Origin: Pedobacter sp. L105
GTDB lineage: Bacteria; Bacteroidota; Bacteroidia; Sphingobacteriales; Sphingobacteriaceae
NCBI RefSeq assembly: GCF_009765875.1
Contig: NZ_LMUP01000004.1
Coordinates: 783,080-847,079 of the forward strand
Direction: 5' to 3'
Length of the DNA: 64,000 nucleotides
The position numbers and the translations under genes are program-made. Shown here piece after piece: positions 56,811 through 64,000 of the stretch (position 1 is the first letter of the stretch; each line of letters starts with the position of its first letter). The notes under the pieces are model-generated. The model had not been told where the DNA came from. It saw only the letters and a program-made list of their open reading frames with translations, and made no database searches.

Positions 56811-57863
56811 CTATTTCAAAATTACTTTGCCATTAAACATAGCAGATTTCAGAATCGCATCAGCAACTTTCATTGCCGATTTTGAGAGTGGTGCATAGTT
56901 TAAAGGCGCACAAAGTTTTTGTCCCTGGTGAATGTTCCAAGCCAGTAACTTCAACAATTCAGTAGCTCTTGCTTGTGAACGGCTGTTGTAATTTTGCTCT
57001 TTGTAGATCAAAGCCCATGTAAAGCTGCTGATTGGGTAACCGTTAGGGTTATCAGTATTTGTTAAAGATACTTTTGCGTCAGCCGGTAATTCTACATTAC
57101 TTGATGCAGTGATAGAAGACAAGTTAGGAGTGATGAATTTTCCCGCTTTGTTTTGTACTTGTGCAACAGGCATTTTGTTTTGGATAGCATAAGCCAACTC
57201 AACATATCCAATACCACCCGGAGTTTGTTTAACCAAACCGGCAACACCTTCATTACCTTTACCACCTAAACCAGTTGGCCAGTTCACTGAAGTACCTTTA
57301 CCTACTTTTTTAGCCCATTCAGGGTTTACTTTTGTTAAATAATCAGTCCAGATAAAAGAAGTACCACTACCGTCAGAACGGTGGATCACTACTACCGGAA
57401 GATCAGGCAATTTAACACCTTTATTTACGCCTTGAATTTTAGCGTCATTCCAGGTAACGATTTTACCCAAATAGATTTCAGCAATTACTGCTGGAGTCAA
57501 TTTCAGTGAAGCAGTTACGCCTGGGATGTTGTAAGTAACCACATCGGCACCAGAAGCCATTGGAATGTGTAAAACAGGAACTCCAATTTTAGCGGCCTGC
57601 TCTGCATTTAATGGAGCATCAGAACCACCAAAATCAACAGTTTTATTTGTTAATTGAAGGATACCGCCACCAGAACCGATAGCCTGGTAGTTTACTTTAG
57701 TAGCATTTGCTTTACCATATTCTGCGAACATTTTGGAGAACAATGGGTAAACAAAGCTGCTACCTGCACCTAATAGGGTGTTATCCTGTGCTGCAGCAGG
57801 TAACACGAAGCAAGCTGCAGCCAGGGCCGCAGTCGCAAATTTCAAGCTGTTAATTACTTTCAT
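56811..57863 (-). CDS. pstS: Phosphate ABC transporter substrate-binding protein, soluble form
   Basis: 350 residues with a Sec signal peptide (cleavage after VLPAAAQ) and no lipobox, followed at about residue 30 by GAGSSFVYPLFSKMFAEYGK and the same SIGSGGGILQLTNKTVDFGG and HRSDGSGTSFIWTDYLTKV motifs as the lipoprotein PstS at 52331-53440, to which it is clearly paralogous. It should be free in the periplasm. It lies second in the porin-pstS-pstC-pstA-pstB-phoU operon, 29 bp after the porin, and is separated from pstC by a hairpin. Confidence 0.93.
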   Translation of the reverse strand: MKVINSLKFATAALAAACFVLPAAAQDNTLLGAGSSFVYPLFSKMFAEYGKANATKVNYQAIGSGGGILQLTNKTVDFGGSDAPLNAEQAAKIGVPVLHIPMASGADVVTYNIPGVTASLKLTPAVIAEIYLGKIVTWNDAKIQGVNKGVKLPDLPVVVIHRSDGSGTSFIWTDYLTKVNPEWAKKVGKGTSVNWPTGLGGKGNEGVAGLVKQTPGGIGYVELAYAIQNKMPVAQVQNKAGKFITPNLSSITASSNVELPADAKVSLTNTDNPNGYPISSFTWALIYKEQNYNSRSQARATELLKLLAWNIHQGQKLCAPLNYAPLSKSAMKVADAILKSAMFNGKVILK

Positions 57864-57892
57864 TTTATTATTTAGTTATTGGGTTTTTTATT

Positions 57893-59245
57893 TTATTTAC
57901 CAAACTGGAAGAAGAACGTAGCACGGTAAACCAAATCATGGCCTTTCTCTACTCCCGGTACATTGCTTGTATATCCGTTATAATATACGTTTGGCATAAA
58001 GTGTATATTTTTGTAAGGCTGCCAATCTAAACCACCAGTAAAGAAGTTCTCTTTTGTGTTCGGATCATAGTTACTTACTAAGCCTGTATAAGTACCATGG
58101 CTTGCGTCAAATTTTGTATCAGGATTGTAGTTATCATAACGTACAAAGTAACCTAGTATATCATTGTTAGACTTTTTGTCTTTCAGGATACGTCCGTGTG
58201 CATAGATTGAAATTGCCTGTGCAGTTTCGTTTTCCTGGCTTTTAACTTTTGCGGCGTTCACTACTGAAGCACCATTTTTCAATAAGTTCGTGAATGCTTC
58301 TACACCGAATGTGAATACTGGAGTGGTATAAGCAACATAACCTTTAAACATATTACGTGAAACACTGCTGGCGGTAGCTGTATTGTAAGTCAGTTTTTCA
58401 TAATCAGCATAAAAATCTAAAATGATCTTTTTGTCTAAGAATTTAGCCCAGATATCACCATAATACCATTTATTACCATCAGTTTCCGGTTTTGCACTTG
58501 TTCCGTTACCCACCATGATGTTATAACCATAGTTTTTAGTATCCGGATCAAACGTACCTTGCAAAGTAGCACCCAAATCATAAGAAGGTGTCCGACGAAT
58601 ATCTGTAACCGTTCTTTCGATATCGCGGTAAGCCCAGATTTTCTCAGATAACAAAGGGAAAGCCGGAGTGGAAACCTGACCGATAACCAGGTCTGTACCT
58701 TTCCATACATCATGAATTCTTAAGTTTAACAACTTGATGTAAAAAGTCAATTTGTTATCTGACAATAAATCTCCTGTTGTAGTAGAAGGCGCACCATTGA
58801 TGATACTTGTAGTTTCGTTATCCTCAGCGGCCAATAAAGCTTCTACTGAAAACTTTTTGTTGATATCATAATCATATCCTAAATAAATACGACGCATTTG
58901 CATACCATTGCGGTTAGCAGCAATACCTGTGTACTGATTTGAACCACCACGGTTTAATGCATCTGAATGTTGCTTATAATAAGCATCACCAAAAGCGTAA
59001 CCCCATAATCTTCTCACTGGTTTAAATGCTGTATCAGTTGGATCAGCTTTTTTCTTATTGAACTGTAGTACAGTTGCAGCAGAATCTTTTTTCGCGTCAG
59101 TTTTTGTAACTTTTGTTTGATTATCTGCAGCCGCCAGCGTCACTGTTGGGGCAGCTGTTATTGTTTGTGAATTAGCAACAAATCCTCCTACTACTAAAGG
59201 CAGTAAAAGAGCTGTTCTAAAAAATTTAGTAGAGATACTTTTCAT
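57893..59245 (-). CDS. Phosphate-operon outer-membrane porin
   Basis: 450 residues with a signal peptide to about residue 25 (GGFVANSQ) and a T/K/D-rich linker of ~45 residues. The rest is beta-barrel-like with many aromatic-flanked strands: WGYAFGDAYYKQHSD, GMQMRRIYLGYDYDINKKFSVE, and it ends on phenylalanine (ATFFFQFGK). Its position as first gene of the pst operon, 29 bp before pstS, suggests that it admits phosphate or small phosphorylated compounds across the outer membrane, by analogy with OprP or similar. Substrate choice is inference. A -7-like CACCTTTG with a TTAA repeat lies upstream. Confidence 0.75.
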   Translation of the reverse strand: MKSISTKFFRTALLLPLVVGGFVANSQTITAAPTVTLAAADNQTKVTKTDAKKDSAATVLQFNKKKADPTDTAFKPVRRLWGYAFGDAYYKQHSDALNRGGSNQYTGIAANRNGMQMRRIYLGYDYDINKKFSVEALLAAEDNETTSIINGAPSTTTGDLLSDNKLTFYIKLLNLRIHDVWKGTDLVIGQVSTPAFPLLSEKIWAYRDIERTVTDIRRTPSYDLGATLQGTFDPDTKNYGYNIMVGNGTSAKPETDGNKWYYGDIWAKFLDKKIILDFYADYEKLTYNTATASSVSRNMFKGYVAYTTPVFTFGVEAFTNLLKNGASVVNAAKVKSQENETAQAISIYAHGRILKDKKSNNDILGYFVRYDNYNPDTKFDASHGTYTGLVSNYDPNTKENFFTGGLDWQPYKNIHFMPNVYYNGYTSNVPGVEKGHDLVYRATFFFQFGK

Positions 59246-59543
59246 AATCCATTAAGGTTTTTTTCTTGCACAAAGGTGTCCACCGAAAGTTATCTTAATG
59301 TTAAGTAATGATTACCATTGCATATAGAATCAATATACATGCGATTCCGTAACATTGACCCGGAAGCAAGACATCAGACACATATACACCAAACAATTGA
59401 TAATAAGACGTTTATTTTTTTTTATTTCCCCATACCTAACAACCGGTTTTAAAGATTAAGAATTTATTTATTTAACTTTTAAAGGGGCCATCCCGAATGG
59501 ATTAACGAGACGACCTCTTAGTTATTGGGTTTTTTAGCGACAA
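59246..59543. other. 298-bp intergenic region with the pst-operon promoter
   Basis: No gene seen. It holds the candidate porin/pst promoter and Pho-like repeat near 59271-59311, and an AT-rich tail following the beta-helix gene stop. Confidence 0.7.
59271..59311 (-). promoter_or_regulatory. Candidate promoter and Pho-like repeat of the porin-pst operon
   Basis: On the minus strand a -7-like CACCTTTG (59278 to 59271) is preceded by TTA-containing repeats with an 11-bp period (TTATC at 59290 and TTAAG at 59301, plus strand). The TTAA at 59301 is 22 nt from the -7 start, the same spacing as in the beta-helix gene promoter. Weaker than the other two Pho-like sites. Confidence 0.4.
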
Positions 59544-60929
59544 TTAGAATGATGCACCTGTTGCAGCGGCAGATCCGGATTTTAAAGTGAAATTCGGTGC
59601 TGTAAGGCTGAAGGGCGATGTTAACAAAGCAGCTGCCGCAGTTTCATCGATAGTTAGGTTTCCTTTAGCAGTCAGGTAAGTTTTTAATAAATCTACCGTA
59701 GCAAATGATAACACAGTACCGTCAGCTACGATATCTTTACCCGCAGTATAAGATTGATAAATATTATTTTTGATCAGGGATGTTCCAGCGGTAATTGCAT
59801 CACCAGTTTCTTTATCACGGATATCTAAACCATATCTAAAGCCAATGAATACTGAATTTGCCAGCACCATTTCAGAACCTCTTCTCCAAAGATTAGCATA
59901 TTCATGTTTGGTATCCACATTTGTATTTCCCGGACCAATGATAGTCATGTTTGAAATCACAGGGCGTGTTCTAGGTGTGATGGTGAAATCTGTAGCCGAG
60001 TTATCAGCCTCAATACCGTTAGATTGTCCGGCCTGATCCGCTAATGATGGATCACGCTGAGCAGCCAGGTACTGTAATTTTCCTGAGAAGCCATTGTCAA
60101 AATCAAAAACATCATCTACGTTAGCAATAGAAAGTAAATGTTTGGCATTGACTGTACCGCCAAACCATTCAAATGAATCATCACCCGAATAAGAAACCTG
60201 TACATAATCAACTGTAGTACCACTGCCTACCGAACCAAAGGTTACCCCATTGATCTCGTTGTTTGGCTGAAAAGCGATACCAGGAAACTCAACACGGATA
60301 TATCTTAATATTCCTGAGTTGTCAGCAATATCTGTTCCGCCATGGTTACCTTCAGGAGTAGTTAAACCACCTTCAATTAAACCAGTACCGCCGGGAATGT
60401 TATTGGTAGATTTACCCAATACGATGATCCCGCCCCAATCGCCGGGAGCCCTATCGCCCACTGCCTTGTTAGATGTAAATACAATTGGTTTTGTAGCCGT
60501 ACCATCAGCAATTAATTTTCCACCCCTGGTAACGATCAGCGTACCTTTAGAAACCTGGTCGCCCCTTATCACTGTTCCCGCAGGAATAGTTAAAGTAACA
60601 CCATCAGCAATATAAACAAATCCGGATAACAGATATACTTTAGTTGCATCTAGTGTCCTGCTTGCAGCAATAGTGCCCGACAGGGTTTCTGTTGCAGTAC
60701 CGTACACCGTTGTTTTTGGCGCAAAATTTGTCCAGTTAGCTGTCCAGTCAGTGGTACCAAAAGCACCTTTATAAGTTACCTTATCAAAAAATGAATCTGC
60801 TAATGAAGCATTGGATTCAGTAGGTACAGTTACCTCAGGTGTAGCATCGCCATTTTTAGAACAGCTAGTAAATGCGGTCGAACCAGCCATTAACAAGGCA
60901 ATCAGGCTCAGATGTAATTGTTTTTTCAT
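59544..60929 (-). CDS. Lipoprotein with right-handed beta-helix-like domain, Pho-linked
   Basis: 461 residues. Lipoprotein signal ending TAFTSC (Cys near residue 23). The mature part is G/N/T/V-rich with repeated short strands: LSGFVYIADGVTLTIPAGTV, RGGKLIADGTATKPIVFTS, DWGGIIVLGKS, then TVDYVQVSYSGDDSFEWFGG, a pattern seen in right-handed parallel beta-helices and in T9SS-linked multidomain proteins of Bacteroidota. No catalytic motif is evident. Upstream lies an 11-bp-period repeat and a perfect -7 box, and it sits between the pst operon and a TonB receptor, so a surface role in capturing phosphorylated ligands is possible, but this is inference. Confidence 0.7.
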   Translation of the reverse strand: MKKQLHLSLIALLMAGSTAFTSCSKNGDATPEVTVPTESNASLADSFFDKVTYKGAFGTTDWTANWTNFAPKTTVYGTATETLSGTIAASRTLDATKVYLLSGFVYIADGVTLTIPAGTVIRGDQVSKGTLIVTRGGKLIADGTATKPIVFTSNKAVGDRAPGDWGGIIVLGKSTNNIPGGTGLIEGGLTTPEGNHGGTDIADNSGILRYIRVEFPGIAFQPNNEINGVTFGSVGSGTTVDYVQVSYSGDDSFEWFGGTVNAKHLLSIANVDDVFDFDNGFSGKLQYLAAQRDPSLADQAGQSNGIEADNSATDFTITPRTRPVISNMTIIGPGNTNVDTKHEYANLWRRGSEMVLANSVFIGFRYGLDIRDKETGDAITAGTSLIKNNIYQSYTAGKDIVADGTVLSFATVDLLKTYLTAKGNLTIDETAAAALLTSPFSLTAPNFTLKSGSAAATGASF

Positions 60930-61083
60930 TTGATGTATGTTCTTTTTATAAGTTTTTATTATTGTTTTTCAATGTCTTAAGCTGCCTTAAACAACTTTAG
61001 GTTATAAAGCCTGTTTCAAATTTCTATTACCTGTTGCAGAACTGTAAATTGATGCTGACTTCATTTATGGTTTATCATCTGTA

Positions 61084-61091
61084 CAAAAGTA
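61084..61091 (-). promoter_or_regulatory. -7 promoter box for the beta-helix lipoprotein gene
   Basis: TACTTTTG on the minus strand fits TAnnTTTG exactly. The 19-bp-upstream TTTG is replaced by direct repeats, fitting activator dependence. Confidence 0.65.
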
Positions 61092-61111
61092 TGTTTGCTA
61101 TATTACCTCAA

Positions 61112-61156
61112 TATTAAAATTGAATTAAACATAGATTAAAATGAGATTAAAATTTA
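61112..61156 (-). promoter_or_regulatory. Candidate Pho box: four 11-bp direct repeats
   Basis: ATTAAA recurs at 61113, 61124, 61135 and 61146, exactly 11 bp apart. On the gene strand the units read ATTTTAATCTC, ATTTTAATCTA, TGTTTAATTCA, ATTTTAATATT, and resemble ATGTTAAGCTT upstream of pstS. The array ends 20 bp before the -7 box, in place of a -33 element. Confidence 0.65.
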
Positions 61157-61180
61157 AAATATTAGTCATAAAAAACCGTG

Positions 61181-63985
61181 TTACCTGATTTTATAAGATA
61201 GACTTAGAGTAATTGTAGAACCATAACGTTCTGATATATTGATGTTATCGGTTTTCTGATCGAACGCGGCGTCAGGATTTGAACCTTTTGGTTTCTGGTA
61301 AAAAATCGCCTTATTATTAAAGATATCGCTATAATTCAGTTTCACCTCAGCCTTTGATTTGGCAAACTTCTTCGACAGCTGCAAATCCATTACATTTCTT
61401 GAATTCTCATAAATATCAGGATCAGTTACATTTCCTACTGCCCAGATACGCTTTCCAATTCTGTTATATAATAGACTAAAACCGGTTGAGTTCTCCTCCT
61501 TAGAATTGTATTGTAAACCAGCATTAATTAAATAAGGCGATTGTCCCTGCAGCGGACGGCTGCCAGTGGTATTTACAGACCTGGCTACTTTTACCTTTGA
61601 CTTCATATAAGATGCATTGGTACTAAAAGTAAAATTACTGAAGCGCTCTGCGATGAAATCGAGAGGTCTTCTGAATTCCATCTCTACACCATACAGCGTT
61701 GCCGATTTAGAATTTACATATCCGAAAGTTGTTCCTGATGTACCCAATTGCAAACTCTGTTCTATGGGCAGATCAAAGTACTTATAAAAAGCAGACACAG
61801 AGAATACCTGACCAGAAGAAGGATAAACTGCATAACCCAGATCAAAATTGGTAGTTTTTGATTGTCTCAGGTTTGGATTTCCAACGATGGAGACATTCTT
61901 ATTAAAATCATAAAAACTGAAAGGTGCAATTTCCCTGAATTCAGGACGTCCAACAGTCTGTGAACCTGCTAAACGTAAACTTGCTTTTTCGGTCAGGTTA
62001 TAGATCAGGTTAAATGAAGGCAGTACATTTACATAGGTTGTATCTACTACAATAGGAGTAAAGTTATTATCCGCGCTGTTCAGCTGCTGGTTATAAGACT
62101 CTATCCTTGCTCCGATTCCCAGCCTTAATTTTTCTGTCAGATATCCGTCGAACATTACATAACCGGCATTCAAAAAAGAATTGGCATCATAATGATCGGC
62201 ACCGTTGGTAATCTCATTCAGCACATATCCATTCTCCCTGATATTGGCCGCACTGAAAATCTGGTCCTGCGGAAGGTTCAGAAGATTCGTATCAAAATTC
62301 CCATTTCTGGTAAAGCCGATTACCCGGGCAGAAAAATCACGTTCCCTGTACTGTCCAAAATAACCCACTTTAATTTTATTGTTATCCTCGAACCATTTCA
62401 CCGGAATGGTAATATCAAACGACCCGCCGTACAGATTTTCATTCAATTTAGAAGAGAAATTTCCTGCCAGACGCGGGTCTGCCTGCCCCGAAGAGGGAAC
62501 GCTAGCGCGGGTATAACCGGCAACACCATTTTCTTCCTGGTATTCCATTCTTTTAAAACCGGGTTCTTTCCTCGAGGTATTCGCAAAATTCAGGTTCCAG
62601 TCCAGCTTAATCTTGCTGTTTTCAGATAAAAGGTGATTACCGCTCAGCTGATTGGAAATCAGCGACCGCTGTAAAATATAATCTGCTGTACGCAGAAACT
62701 TAGTTTGCGAATCATCTATCCCCTCTCTTGAAGTAAACTGGTTTTCCAGTACCCGGTTATAAATGTTCTTCAGTGCAATCTTGTTATTTCCCCACGAATA
62801 GGCAAAATTGGCCAAAGCGCCTATATTGGTGTTATAGCTATATACCTTATCGCTGAACTGATCGCCCAGGGCCTGCCCGGTATATGCTTTTTGGTCGCTG
62901 GTTTTTAAACGTTCATCATAACGGTAAGAAAGAGACAATACCGTACCAAACTGGCTATTGTCTTTATATCTTTTTGTAGTGCCATAATTGGCCTGGAAGA
63001 TAGGGCCAAGGCCAGACTTAACACCACTATAACCCCAGTTATTGGCAAATTGCTTAGATAAAGCTACCCTATCGGCGATAGGTAAATTCAGGTAAACTGA
63101 TCTTGAAGGAAATGATGATGGGATATCCCTGTTCTTGCTGTAAGAACCAAATGCACCACCGCTACTCTGACTTTTTGAAAAATCCTTAAAAGTGGATTGT
63201 GTATTGTAAGCTGTTCCCAAAGAAAAATTAAAGAACTTCAGATCTGGAAAATCTTTAGTGGTTACCTGTACCACACCGCCAGAAAAATCACCCGGAATAT
63301 CGGCAGAAGCCGTTTTATTCACTACAATGGCATCAATCAGATTAGACGGAAGAATATCAAAAGAAAATGCTTTCTTATCAACCTCCGTGTTAGGTAATAC
63401 TGCATTATTCAGCATGGCTGAATTGTACCTGTCTGATAAGCCCCTTACAATGATAAACTTATTATCCTGGATGCTCGCACCACTAACGCGTTTTAGCACA
63501 TCGGAAGTATTCCTATCCGGACTTTTCCTGATTAACTCTGCAGAGATTCCGCTTGAAATACTCAGGTTGGCCTTTTGATTGGCATACAATGTATTTACTG
63601 ATTCCTGACTGGCCTTTGAAGTAATTACTACTTCATTCAGGTTCTGTGAATTGGACTCTTCCATGATCACATTGACCGGGGAAGAAGTATTTCCTTTAAC
63701 GGTGATTTCAGTTATATTTTTTGTGACATACCCTACATATGAGACCTGTAGGGTGTACTTTCCCGGAGCCAATCCCGAGATCAGGTATCTGCCCTCTACA
63801 TCAGTAGAAGACCCCTGGGCACCGCCCGCGATTTTCACTGTTACCCCAATCAGGGTTTCCCCTGTTTTTTGATCGGTAACAACTCCGGAGATTTTCCCTG
63901 TTCCCTGTGCGAATCCTACCGCACTAAACATCACGCCCAAAAGCAACGTGACTATTCCTCTTTTTAGTTTTACTTGCGATTCCAA
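61181..63985 (-). CDS. TonB-dependent receptor with carboxypeptidase-like regulatory domain
   Basis: 934 residues; the ATG at 63985 is 15 bases from the window edge and the sequence there fits a full start (basic residues, then hydrophobic signal). Domains: signal peptide to about 26; carboxypeptidase regulatory-like domain at about 30-115 (GKISGVVTDQKTGETLIGVTV); plug at about 125-240 (IIVRGLSDRYNSAMLNNAVL); 22-strand-type barrel to the end. No SusD homologue is adjacent; a beta-helix lipoprotein gene follows instead after 251 bp. It takes up a ligand across the outer membrane using TonB energy; the substrate is unknown. Location next to the pst operon suggests a phosphorus-containing ligand. 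Confidence 0.9.
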   Translation of the reverse strand: MESQVKLKRGIVTLLLGVMFSAVGFAQGTGKISGVVTDQKTGETLIGVTVKIAGGAQGSSTDVEGRYLISGLAPGKYTLQVSYVGYVTKNITEITVKGNTSSPVNVIMEESNSQNLNEVVITSKASQESVNTLYANQKANLSISSGISAELIRKSPDRNTSDVLKRVSGASIQDNKFIIVRGLSDRYNSAMLNNAVLPNTEVDKKAFSFDILPSNLIDAIVVNKTASADIPGDFSGGVVQVTTKDFPDLKFFNFSLGTAYNTQSTFKDFSKSQSSGGAFGSYSKNRDIPSSFPSRSVYLNLPIADRVALSKQFANNWGYSGVKSGLGPIFQANYGTTKRYKDNSQFGTVLSLSYRYDERLKTSDQKAYTGQALGDQFSDKVYSYNTNIGALANFAYSWGNNKIALKNIYNRVLENQFTSREGIDDSQTKFLRTADYILQRSLISNQLSGNHLLSENSKIKLDWNLNFANTSRKEPGFKRMEYQEENGVAGYTRASVPSSGQADPRLAGNFSSKLNENLYGGSFDITIPVKWFEDNNKIKVGYFGQYRERDFSARVIGFTRNGNFDTNLLNLPQDQIFSAANIRENGYVLNEITNGADHYDANSFLNAGYVMFDGYLTEKLRLGIGARIESYNQQLNSADNNFTPIVVDTTYVNVLPSFNLIYNLTEKASLRLAGSQTVGRPEFREIAPFSFYDFNKNVSIVGNPNLRQSKTTNFDLGYAVYPSSGQVFSVSAFYKYFDLPIEQSLQLGTSGTTFGYVNSKSATLYGVEMEFRRPLDFIAERFSNFTFSTNASYMKSKVKVARSVNTTGSRPLQGQSPYLINAGLQYNSKEENSTGFSLLYNRIGKRIWAVGNVTDPDIYENSRNVMDLQLSKKFAKSKAEVKLNYSDIFNNKAIFYQKPKGSNPDAAFDQKTDNINISERYGSTITLSLSYKIR

Positions 63986-64000
63986 TTTTTGCCTGTATTA

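Noticed and set aside
62192..62629. 145-codon plus-strand frame within the TonB receptor
   Set aside because: Antisense to the receptor barrel, no recognisable domain or promoter.

Overview
The window looks like a core chromosomal segment of a Bacteroidota bacterium of the Sphingobacteriaceae, most like Pedobacter. The signs are a T9SS type A sorting domain, a DUF3078 protein, a carboxypeptidase-regulatory-domain TonB receptor, an exonuclease-fused DnaE, few Shine-Dalgarno sequences, and several -7 boxes of the form TAnnTTTG with a TTTG-like -33 element 19 bp upstream. No prophage, insertion sequence or CRISPR array is visible. The taxon is inferred from gene content, not from a search.

Layout. 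1-9100: the end of an oligoendopeptidase, an amino acid permease, a DUF3078 protein, the potassium transporter Kup, a small T9SS cargo protein, a FAH-family hydrolase, an M23 peptidase and a Bcp peroxidase. 9101-15233: split transketolase, then an ECF sigma factor starting at the transketolase stop, a membrane protein with three P-x2-Y-F motifs, a Spy-like protein, a DUF58 protein, a small membrane protein, an acetyltransferase and thioredoxin. 15368-24372: DnaE, lipocalin, malate dehydrogenase coupled to a retropepsin-like protein, a 416-bp convergent spacer with three long hairpins, and GyrB. 24597-32305: a Skp-like lipoprotein, a guanine deaminase, an S4 protein, DapD, a glycosyltransferase, Sua5/YrdC, a CCA-adding enzyme, a pRiA4b ORF-3-like protein, MiaA and a DUF3467 protein.

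32404-47364 (minus strand) is the translation/transcription block: rpsU, xerC-like, raiA/hpf, tRNA-Thr, tRNA-Tyr, tRNA-Gly, tRNA-Thr, tuf, tRNA-Trp, secE, nusG, rplK, rplA, rplJ, rplL, rpoB, rpoC. A textbook Bacteroidota promoter lies just upstream of the tRNA-tuf unit, and hairpins punctuate tuf/tRNA-Trp, rplL/rpoB and rpoB/rpoC.

47558-52129: an acyl-CoA dehydrogenase, Apt, a helix-hairpin-helix protein and an OlsF-like two-domain acyltransferase. 52331-63985 looks like a phosphate-starvation island: a lipoprotein PstS facing a porin-pstS-pstC-pstA-pstB-phoU operon, then a surface beta-helix lipoprotein and a TonB-dependent receptor. Eleven-bp-period TTAA direct repeats just upstream of -7 boxes in this island are candidate Pho boxes.

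The most interesting non-coding signal is at about 22139-22410: two tandem ~125-bp elements share a 36-nt loop and a 3' tail, while their 11-bp outer stem arms differ by four compensatory base-pair changes. That suggests a structured RNA or DNA element.
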